From Chitinophagaceae bacterium (GTDB lineage Bacteria; Bacteroidota; Bacteroidia; Chitinophagales; Chitinophagaceae): 5,017 nt of DNA. The first letter of the stretch is position 1, and the number at the start of each line of letters is the position of its first letter. This document shows positions 1 to 4,800 of the stretch, piece after piece. The notes beneath the pieces were generated by a model. It saw only the letters and a list, made by a program, of their open reading frames with translations. It was not told the origin of the DNA and did no database searches. Both the position numbers and the translations under genes were made by a program. The DNA is taken from assembly GCA_025351145.1 (NCBI GenBank), contig JANXWM010000048.1:1-5017 (forward strand), written 5' to 3'.

Positions 1-2
1 AT

Positions 3-97
3 GCGTTAGGGATTGAAGCGGAAAGCCCACAGCTAAGCGGAGTGCAACGAAGCTTAGCGAGGACTTGAAGCGTAAAGCCCGGCCCGTAGGGTAACGC
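3..97. repeat. Structured intergenic repeat downstream of the ABC-F gene
   Basis: This is a compact non-coding block with nested symmetry. The outer ends are an inverted pair, GCGTTA (3-8) and TAACGC (92-97). Inside them TTGAAGCGGAAAGCCC (13-28) recurs as TTGAAGCGTAAAGCCC (65-80) with one mismatch. Between these copies lies a perfect 7-bp inverted repeat, GCTAAGC (32-38) and GCTTAGC (52-58). It is more GC-rich than the AT-rich sequence that follows at 100-140, and no reading frame was recognised. The architecture resembles dispersed palindromic intergenic repeats. I have an impression that related sequences recur in Bacteroidota genomes, but that is memory and was not checked. It could also act as a transcript-end structure for the minus-strand gene ending at 138. 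Confidence 0.55.
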
Positions 98-114
98 CCA
101 AATTTTAGAATAAA

Positions 115-140
115 ATGTTATTTATTAATGTTATTTATTA
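115..140. repeat. Perfect 13-bp tandem duplication covering the ABC-F stop codon
   Basis: The unit ATGTTATTTATTA occurs twice head to tail (115-127 and 128-140). The stop codon of the minus-strand ABC-F gene (TTA on the plus strand, 138-140) forms the last three bases of the second copy, so the first copy carries a spare stop-like TTA just downstream. This is probably a slippage duplication in AT-rich sequence. No function is claimed. Confidence 0.8.
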
Positions 141-2099
141 AAGTTGTTTTTCAAGCTCCATTATTTGTTCAAAAAGTTTTTCATATTGAGCTGCAGTATT
201 TTTAATTTTTTCTTTTAGGCTTAAATGCTCGGTTTCTAACTGCATAAATTTCGCCGGTACAGAATAGTTTTCGGGCTTTGATAATTCCAGCTCTACCAAA
301 GAGTTAAGTTCATTGTAACGGTTTATCTGCTCCTCCAGTTTATTAAACTGTTTTTGCATTTTTTCCAATTCTTTTTTATGCTCCCTGTTTGGCTGAACTG
401 CAGGCGGGGCTTGGTGTTTATTTACCACTGGCTTTTCTTTTTCTTCTTTTACCTGCTGGGCAGCCGTAGATTTTTCAAGCTTTTCTTTGCGCTCTTTCCA
501 TTCTACCCATTCTTCGTAACCACCTTTAAAAACTTTTATTTCGCGGTCAACAATTTCCCAAATGGTATTGGCAGTTTTAGAAATAAAAAACCTGTCGTGA
601 CTAACCAATATTGAAGTGCCTTCGTATTTATTTAATGCTTCAGCAAGCAGTTCCACACTGTGCATGTCAAGGTGGTTGGTAGGTTCATCGAGCATCAGGA
701 AGTTTCCCTTGCCGGTTATAACCTTTGCCAATGCCACCCTTGCTTTTTCGCCTCCACTTAATATCCTGATTTTTTTATCTGTATCATCGCCACTAAATAA
801 AAAGCAACCCATTAAGGCACGGAGTTCCATTTCTGTTTTACCGCTGCCGCATTCTTTCATTTCATCCAGAATAGTGTTGTTGATGTTGAGTGCTTCTAAC
901 TGGTGCTGGGCATAAAAACTTTCGTCTACATTATGGCCCCAAACCCTTTCGCCTTCAAATGGCTCTGCACCGGCAATCATGCGAAGCAGTGTCGATTTAC
1001 CTTTGCCGTTGGCACCAATCAAAGCAATTTTATCACCCCGGTTTATCTCAGCTTCAGCATTTTCTACAATGGTTAAATTGCCAAAGCTTTTTGTAGCTCC
1101 TTTTAGTGTTGCGATTACCTTACCCGGTTGTTTATCTACTTTAAAACTTATACGCAGGTTCGGCCTTTCTATTTCTACTTTTTCTACACGGTCAATCTTG
1201 TCTAACCGTTTCATGGCACTTTGTGCCGCAGCAGCTTTACTGGCTTTTGCTTTGAAGCGCTCAATAAACCTTTCCTGCTGGCGAATATAATCCTGCTGGT
1301 TTTCAAATGCCCTTTGCTGCATTTCTACCCGCAGCTCTTTTTCTGTAGCGTAATAATCGTAGTTACCGCTATAGATATGCAGTTCTTGTTGGTAAACTTC
1401 GACTATCTTATTTACCATCCTGTTAAGGAAGTATTTATCGTGACTCACAATTACCACACTGCCTTTGTAGTGAATAAGGTATTTTTCCAGCCATTCAATA
1501 GATGGAAGATCAAGGTGATTCGTAGGTTCATCCAAGAGAAGTACATCCGGCTGTTGCAAAATCATTTTTGCAAGCAGCACCCGCATGCGCCATCCACCAC
1601 TGAATTCTTTGTAAGGCCGCAGCAGGTCTGCATTTAAAAACCCAAGGCCCTGCAAAACTTCTTCTGTTTTGTGGTGAATATTATAGCCACCCAATATTTC
1701 CAGTTCGTGCAGTTTATCAGAGTATTCATGAAGCATTGCCTCTTCTTCACCTTCACCCGTAAAAGAAGGGTGTTCCATTTTTTTGCCCAGCGCTTCAATT
1801 TCTTTTTCAAGTTGTTTTACCTGTTCAAATGCGCCCATGGCCACTTCAAGAATAGAGTCGTTTGTATCAAAACTCAGCAGGTCCTGATGCAGGTAGCCAA
1901 TACTGGTATCGCGGCTTTTTTCAATGGTTCCGGCACTCGGCAGGTATTCGCCAACCAGTAATTTCAGGATAGTTGATTTACCTGTACCGTTGTATCCAAT
2001 CAATCCCACGCGGTCTCCCGGAAGTATATGCCAGGTAGCATCCTGCACAATTACACGGGCACCAAATTCGAAAGTAATATTGTTGAGTCCTATTAACAT
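138..2099 (-). CDS. ABC-F family ATPase (ribosome-associated, Uup/YheS-like)
   Basis: This 653-residue protein has two fused ATP-binding cassettes and no membrane segments, the hallmark of the ABC-F family. Members act in the cytoplasm at the ribosomal E site to relieve stalled or inhibited translation, and are not transporters. The first cassette has a Walker A GYNGTGKST (35-43), signature FSGGW (166-170) and Walker B LLLLDEPTNHLD (about 186-197). A charged, alanine-rich interdomain linker follows at about 236-320 (YIRQQERFIERFKAKASKA). The second cassette has Walker A GANGKGKST (362-370), signature LSGGE (447-451) and DEPTNHLD starting at D471. Both SHD switch histidine motifs are present. 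The C-terminal part, from about 565, is lysine- and glutamate-rich coiled coil. Length and domain order are normal and the gene looks intact. A TAGTTTTG -7 element lies 18 bp before the start. The subfamily, including any antibiotic-resistance role, cannot be settled by eye, so no symbol is given. It is probably a host housekeeping gene. Confidence 0.95.
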   Translation of the reverse strand: MLIGLNNITFEFGARVIVQDATWHILPGDRVGLIGYNGTGKSTILKLLVGEYLPSAGTIEKSRDTSIGYLHQDLLSFDTNDSILEVAMGAFEQVKQLEKEIEALGKKMEHPSFTGEGEEEAMLHEYSDKLHELEILGGYNIHHKTEEVLQGLGFLNADLLRPYKEFSGGWRMRVLLAKMILQQPDVLLLDEPTNHLDLPSIEWLEKYLIHYKGSVVIVSHDKYFLNRMVNKIVEVYQQELHIYSGNYDYYATEKELRVEMQQRAFENQQDYIRQQERFIERFKAKASKAAAAQSAMKRLDKIDRVEKVEIERPNLRISFKVDKQPGKVIATLKGATKSFGNLTIVENAEAEINRGDKIALIGANGKGKSTLLRMIAGAEPFEGERVWGHNVDESFYAQHQLEALNINNTILDEMKECGSGKTEMELRALMGCFLFSGDDTDKKIRILSGGEKARVALAKVITGKGNFLMLDEPTNHLDMHSVELLAEALNKYEGTSILVSHDRFFISKTANTIWEIVDREIKVFKGGYEEWVEWKERKEKLEKSTAAQQVKEEKEKPVVNKHQAPPAVQPNREHKKELEKMQKQFNKLEEQINRYNELNSLVELELSKPENYSVPAKFMQLETEHLSLKEKIKNTAAQYEKLFEQIMELEKQL

Positions 2100-2117
2100 A
2101 TTTTAAAAATTGCTGCG

Positions 2118-2125
2118 CAAAACTA
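2118..2125 (-). promoter_or_regulatory. Predicted -7 element of the ABC-F promoter
   Basis: On the minus strand this reads TAGTTTTG, an exact match to the Bacteroidota -7 pattern TAnnTTTG, 18 bp before the ATG at 2099. No clean TTG lies at the -33 position; a GTTTAC stretch occupies that place. The leader would be about 10-15 nt with no Shine-Dalgarno sequence, only A/T-rich bases before the start. Confidence 0.5.
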
Positions 2126-2130
2126 ACTGA

Positions 2131-2291
2131 AACAGTAAAAGTAAACGCATAAGATTTTTTAAACATTAAAAGCGGGTGCAGGTTAAAGAATTATTATTAA
2201 CCCGGCTGAAGTATTTCATGGCATCGTCTCTTGCGTCGCACTCTTGTACATTCTGAACTTTTTGGATCAAAAGCCAAAGGTGGCCACAATA
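2131..2291. other. Non-coding spacer between two minus-strand genes
   Basis: No convincing gene lies here. A short inverted repeat, GGTTAA (2181-2186) with TTAACC (2197-2202), is present. The stretch 2205-2250 is richer in GC than its surroundings; on the minus strand it contains the block GTGCGACGCAAGAGACGATG. The stretch could be a fragment of a dispersed repeat, but this rests only on its composition and an uncertain memory of similar sequences. Confidence 0.35.
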
Positions 2292-2330
2292 GAAAATGGC
2301 TGAAATTCATTTAGAACTTCAGCCATTTTC
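2292..2330 (-). terminator. Strong hairpin terminator of the small exported-protein gene
   Basis: GAAAATGGCTGAA (2292-2304) and TTCAGCCATTTTC (2318-2330) form a perfect 13-bp stem. After one mismatch, three further pairs (TTC with GAA) close on a 5-nt loop. It begins 22 bp after the stop codon of the minus-strand gene ending at 2353. On the minus strand the descending arm ends in a T-rich stretch (CCATTTTCTATTG), which suits intrinsic termination. It separates that gene from the ABC-F gene, so the two are probably independent transcripts. Confidence 0.8.
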
Positions 2331-2352
2331 AAAGCCTGGGTATGGGGTTTTA

Positions 2353-2790
2353 TTATATACCAATCATTAGATTATTTTTTTCATTGCCTGTTGAAACGTC
2401 TTCTCCGCTTTGCAGTTGTAATATGCTGCCGTTGTTGTCATAAGTTATAATGTATTTTACAACCAGTTTTTCTTTGTTATCAATTACACCGGGAATTTTC
2501 ACATTTTCAGCAAAAGCTTCGTTCAGCCTTGGATAGTTTTTCAACTGAATAGTATCGAAGGTTTTATCCCAAACAATGGTTTGTTTGTTGCCCCTTACTT
2601 TGGTTACCACTACATGAACAGTTGCTTTCGAGTTGGTATAAGCTGCTGAAGTATAATTGCTCTCAGGTGCAATTGACAGACTTATTTCTTTTGTCATAAT
2701 GTCGTTGGGTTTTAGAAAATCCCAAATCTGTGTTCCGTAAACCGCAAGTGTCATACCGATGATGAGCGATGCAGAAATTAACTTTTTCAT
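2353..2790 (-). CDS. Small exported or membrane-anchored protein of unknown function
   Basis: The gene encodes 145 residues and I do not recognise a family. The N-terminus is a basic pair (K2, K3) followed by a hydrophobic stretch (about 4-19), read as a Sec signal peptide or single membrane anchor. No lipobox cysteine is visible. The rest alternates hydrophobic and polar residues (VHVVVTKVRG, LVVKYIITYD), suggesting a beta-rich periplasmic or surface domain. An upstream in-frame ATG at 2838 would add 16 residues. I prefer the ATG at 2790 because a signal-like sequence starts there, AAGAAGG (2796-2802) lies 5 nt upstream as a ribosome binding site, and a TATCTTTG -7 element (2836-2843) overlaps the upstream ATG. 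The gene is followed by a strong hairpin terminator and appears to be a single-gene transcript. Confidence 0.75.
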   Translation of the reverse strand: MKKLISASLIIGMTLAVYGTQIWDFLKPNDIMTKEISLSIAPESNYTSAAYTNSKATVHVVVTKVRGNKQTIVWDKTFDTIQLKNYPRLNEAFAENVKIPGVIDNKEKLVVKYIITYDNNGSILQLQSGEDVSTGNEKNNLMIGI

Positions 2791-2835
2791 AAATGCCTTC
2801 TTTATATTTAGTACCTTTTGTTGTGAATTACATGT

Positions 2836-2843
2836 CAAAGATA
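2836..2843 (-). promoter_or_regulatory. Predicted -7 element of the small exported-protein gene
   Basis: On the minus strand this reads TATCTTTG, an exact TAnnTTTG match 45 bp before the preferred ATG at 2790. No TTG sits at the expected -33 spacing; the nearest, at 2880-2882, is too far away. The element overlaps the alternative upstream start codon, which argues against that start. Confidence 0.5.
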
Positions 2844-2880
2844 GGTACTATGTAATATATAATACTAAAATAACTTAGCC

Positions 2881-3019
2881 AAAAGGCCAATAATCATGTT
2901 TAATGGTGAATATTCTTAATCTCAGCTTATCCGAGTCAGGATAAAAGTCCGCCAATACCATTTTGGCAAACGTTTTAGCTGCTGGTCTTATATCTGGAAT
3001 TTATTTTTTATTTAAGGGC
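2881..3019. other. Divergent spacer at the left edge of the restriction-modification cassette
   Basis: No gene is evident. Short inverted repeats are present: TTATCC (2927-2932) with GGATAA (2939-2944), GCCAA (2951-2955) with TTGGC (2963-2967), and the palindrome AAACGTTT (2968-2975). The left boundary of the presumed acquired cassette should lie here, but I see no target duplication, integrase-type core or terminal repeat that fixes it. Confidence 0.35.
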
Positions 3020-3050
3020 TTGTGAATTTCGTTTCATATTCTTATGTTTG
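3020..3050 (+). promoter_or_regulatory. Methyltransferase promoter (Bacteroidota type)
   Basis: TTG (3020-3022), a 20-bp spacer and TATGTTTG (3043-3050) match the Bacteroidota -33 and -7 pattern. Transcription should start near 3056-3058, giving a leader of about 15 nt to the ATG at 3073. The spacer length is identical to that of the C-gene promoter in this window. The promoter covers a possible upstream GTG start at 3022, which makes that start unlikely. Confidence 0.75.
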
Positions 3051-3065
3051 CATACTAAAGTTAGC
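3051..3065 (+). promoter_or_regulatory. Predicted C-protein operator over the methyltransferase start site
   Basis: CATACTAAAGTTAGC begins directly after the -7 element and covers the predicted transcription start. It matches each of two boxes at the C-gene promoter in 14 of 15 positions. The near-palindromic core ACTAAAGT resembles the ACT/AGT half-sites of known C-boxes. Occupancy here should block the promoter, so repression of the methyltransferase by the C protein is inferred. Confidence 0.7.
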
Positions 3066-3072
3066 GTATTGT

Positions 3073-3930
3073 ATGGTGAAATTAAATGCAATTAAAAACG
3101 TATTGGGGGAACCCTATTATGAAAACGCTTCAGCAATTATTTATAATATGGATTGTTTGGTTGCATTAAAGAAGTTAGGTGAGTCAGGTATTATAATTGA
3201 TTCAACTATAACAAGCCCCCCTTATAATATTGGAAAAGAATATGAAAAAGTAATGCCTGTAGACAAGTTTATAGATTGGTTAATTGAAATTAGCGACAGT
3301 ATTTATAGGATTACTAAAAATGATGGAAGTTATTTATTAAATGTTGGGTATCTGGAAGTACCAAATAAAGGGCGAGCTGTTCCAATTACATACCTACTAT
3401 GGGATAAAATTAAATTTTACCTAAATCAAGAAATTATTTGGAATTATGGAGCCGGTGTTGCAGCTAAACATTACTTGTCACCACGAAACGAAAAAATATT
3501 GTGGTATTTAAAAGACAAAGAAAATTATACTTTTAATTTGGATGACATTCGTGACCCTGATGTTAAGTATCCAAATCAAAAAAAGAATGGAAAACTAAGA
3601 TGTAATACTTTAGGTAAAAATCCTTCAGATGTATGGCAAATCGCTAAAGTTACATCGGGGGCAAACAGGTCATCTGATGAAAGGACAAACCACCCAGCAC
3701 AATTTCCAGCCGATTTAATATCAAGGATGGTTGTGGGTTTTACAAATGAAGGCGATTTAATTTTAGACCCATTTATGGGGTCTGGTACAACTGCTGAGGT
3801 TTGCATGAACAATAATCGCTACTCATTAGGTTTTGAAATCCGAGAAGATTACTGCCAAACAATAATGAATAGATTAGAATCAGAAATAAAAGCTAAGAAT
3901 TTGAAGGCTCTGTCGCCAACACTTTTTTAG
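3073..3930 (+). CDS. Type II DNA methyltransferase, beta class, probably cytosine-N4
   Basis: This protein of 285 residues should transfer a methyl group from S-adenosylmethionine to DNA and protect the sites cut by the adjacent endonuclease. Catalytic motif IV is TSPPY (47-51); the SPPY form is typical of N4-cytosine enzymes, although some N6-adenine enzymes carry it. The cofactor motif I, DPFMGSGTT (232-240), lies near the C-terminus, with an acidic motif II-like GFEI (253-256) after it and HPAQFP (207-212) before it. The order, catalytic motif first and cofactor motif last, defines the beta class. The length suits a complete enzyme. A GTG at 3022 would add 17 residues, but it lies in the promoter, so the ATG at 3073 is chosen. 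No clear Shine-Dalgarno sequence is visible. It converges on the endonuclease gene and overlaps its 3' end by 38 bp. The sequence is AT-richer than the ABC-F gene. The adjacent ScaI-like enzyme suggests, without proving, that both act on the same site. Confidence 0.93.
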   Translation: MVKLNAIKNVLGEPYYENASAIIYNMDCLVALKKLGESGIIIDSTITSPPYNIGKEYEKVMPVDKFIDWLIEISDSIYRITKNDGSYLLNVGYLEVPNKGRAVPITYLLWDKIKFYLNQEIIWNYGAGVAAKHYLSPRNEKILWYLKDKENYTFNLDDIRDPDVKYPNQKKNGKLRCNTLGKNPSDVWQIAKVTSGANRSSDERTNHPAQFPADLISRMVVGFTNEGDLILDPFMGSGTTAEVCMNNNRYSLGFEIREDYCQTIMNRLESEIKAKNLKALSPTLF

Positions 3931-4516
3931 GATATATTTTCTTTAGTTTGTAATTATAAACATTAGTAGAAAGCCTTGCTTGCTGTCCAGTGGCTGCTCC
4001 CTGCGCAATCCAGTCAGTGTGTTCTAAATATCCAAATCTAATCATTAAAATTTTCGGCAGATTAGGTTTTACATCTTTGAATTTTTCAAAATTTATAGCA
4101 ATATAATAACCGTTTTTATCCTTTTGGCCTTTCCCTGATTGCGGTTGGGCATAGCTTCTATTTGCAAAAATTTGATTTGGATGCGATGAGCCTTTAATTT
4201 CAATTGAAAGTGAGTTATCAGTGATACAATGTATATCCTTTTCTGATTTTCCGGTTCCGACCTTGTAAATCCCAAGATGTTTTAAGCTTAAATAGTGAGC
4301 AACTAATTCGTGCAAAAGGAAACTCATAATTTGAGGGTTAGGTTCAATTTCTTTTCCAATCAAAAAAGAGCCGATCTTAGAATTAAAAATATCGTTCCAT
4401 GATTTCAATACAGTTTTAACAATTTCATCAGGCTTTATTGTATGGTTTGAAATTAGTGTATCAGTAATGTCACTCCATTCTGAAACATGTTTTCCTGCGT
4501 AAGGTGAAATTGGCAT
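3893..4516 (-). CDS. Type II restriction endonuclease, ScaI family
   Basis: This 207-residue protein is predicted to cut unmodified DNA at a short palindromic site. It resembles R.ScaI as I remember it, in SPY near the N-terminus (4-6), the LxSWxxIF and PxPQIMxFLLH region (37-69), the central SSHxxQIFxNRS block (110-121), GYYxAxNFEK (136-145) and a TDWxAQ...TGQQ segment near the C-terminus. No alignment was run. A PD-(D/E)XK nuclease core fits D94, then 11 residues, then E106-I-K108 (SIEIKGSS). The length suits an intact enzyme. ScaI itself cuts AGTACT bluntly; whether this homolog shares that site is inference. The start lies 6 bp after the controller stop codon, with no Shine-Dalgarno sequence, so translational coupling to the controller gene is likely. 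No separate promoter was found. Its 3' end overlaps the convergent methyltransferase gene. Confidence 0.9.
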   Translation of the reverse strand: MPISPYAGKHVSEWSDITDTLISNHTIKPDEIVKTVLKSWNDIFNSKIGSFLIGKEIEPNPQIMSFLLHELVAHYLSLKHLGIYKVGTGKSEKDIHCITDNSLSIEIKGSSHPNQIFANRSYAQPQSGKGQKDKNGYYIAINFEKFKDVKPNLPKILMIRFGYLEHTDWIAQGAATGQQARLSTNVYNYKLKKIYPKKVLATEPSNS

Positions 4517-4522
4517 TTAAAG

Positions 4523-4735
4523 TTATTTAAGAAGTTCTGAAATATTTGCTTCTAATGCCGTCGCAATTTTTTCTATGTTTTTAAGAGTTACATTTTTCTC
4601 AGCTCTTTCTATCATTCCTATATATGTTCTATGTAAGTCAGCTTTAAATGAAAGTTGTTCTTGAGAAAGCCCCTTAGACTTTCTGGCTTCACGAACATTT
4701 TCACCAAATTTTACTAGTATAGATTTTTTAGTCAT
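4523..4735 (-). CDS. Restriction-modification controller (C) protein, helix-turn-helix
   Basis: This 70-residue DNA-binding regulator has the size and fold of C proteins, which act as dimers to time restriction against methylation after the system enters a new cell. A Cro/CI-type (XRE) domain fills the protein. The first helix of the motif is LSQEQLSFKA (23-32) and the recognition helix lies in LHRTYIGMIERAEKN (34-48). The RTYIxxIER stretch followed by N-x-T (48-50) is the usual C-protein signature. It is followed after 6 bp by the endonuclease gene, the standard C-R operon. The ATG at 4735 follows a strong Bacteroidota promoter with a leader of only about 12-15 nt and no Shine-Dalgarno sequence. 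Two inverted operator boxes in that promoter point to autoregulation, and a third copy at the methyltransferase promoter points to control in trans. Confidence 0.92.
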   Translation of the reverse strand: MTKKSILVKFGENVREARKSKGLSQEQLSFKADLHRTYIGMIERAEKNVTLKNIEKIATALEANISELLK

Positions 4736-4738
4736 GGT

Positions 4739-4755
4739 GGCATTAAAAGAATGCC
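4739..4755. repeat. Small inverted repeat at the C-gene transcription start
   Basis: GGCATT (4739-4744) and AATGCC (4750-4755) are perfect 6-bp arms around 5 bases, ending 3 bp before the C-gene ATG on the minus strand and touching the last base of its -7 element. Because the predicted transcription start falls inside it, it would probably not form a full hairpin in the RNA. It could be a further protein site or chance. Confidence 0.4.
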
Positions 4756-4785
4756 AAAGCTACCTTTAGTATGCAGCATTGGCAA
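4755..4785 (-). promoter_or_regulatory. C-R operon promoter (Bacteroidota type)
   Basis: On the minus strand TTG (4785-4783), a 20-bp spacer and TAGCTTTG (4762-4755) match the -33 and -7 pattern. The start of transcription should fall near 4748. The promoter is the only one seen for the controller and endonuclease genes, and it is framed by two inverted copies of the 15-bp box. Confidence 0.78.
4759..4773 (-). promoter_or_regulatory. Promoter-proximal C operator (predicted repressing site)
   Basis: On the minus strand this reads CATACTAAAGGTAGC. Its last four bases, TAGC, are the first four of the -7 element, so bound protein would exclude RNA polymerase. It matches the methyltransferase box in 14 of 15 positions and the distal box in 13 of 15. 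Its core is less symmetrical than that of the distal box, which would suit a weaker, later-filled repressing site. Confidence 0.68.
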
Positions 4786-4800
4786 CATACTATAGTTAGC
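4786..4800 (+). promoter_or_regulatory. Distal C operator (predicted activating site)
   Basis: CATACTATAGTTAGC lies on the plus strand, directly upstream of the -33 TTG of the minus-strand C promoter. Its core ACTATAGT (4789-4796) is a perfect 8-bp palindrome, the most symmetrical of the three copies, suggesting the tightest binding. The position next to -33 is where a bound activator could touch RNA polymerase. With the proximal box it forms an inverted pair, 12 bp apart, whose inner 7 bp (TAGTATG and CATACTA) are perfectly complementary. Confidence 0.68.

Noticed and set aside
354..2106. Several plus-strand open frames opposite the ABC-F gene
   Set aside because: They lie antisense to a fully motif-supported ABC-F protein, have low-complexity F- or S-rich translations and no promoter or start context.
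1978..2166. Minus-strand frame of 62 residues overlapping the ABC-F start
   Set aside because: It runs in another frame through the Walker A region of the ABC-F gene and its translation resembles no protein.
2861..2880. ATACTAAA followed by TTAGC, a loose fourth match to the operator box
   Set aside because: The two halves are separated by extra bases, so the 15-bp box is not preserved. It lies upstream of an unrelated gene and is probably chance in AT-rich sequence.
3576..3812. Minus-strand frame of 78 residues opposite the methyltransferase
   Set aside because: It is the complement of the cofactor-motif region of the methyltransferase and has no independent support.
4093..4275. Minus-strand frame of 60 residues within the endonuclease gene
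   Set aside because: It overlaps the PD-(D/E)XK core in another frame and is a shadow of the endonuclease.
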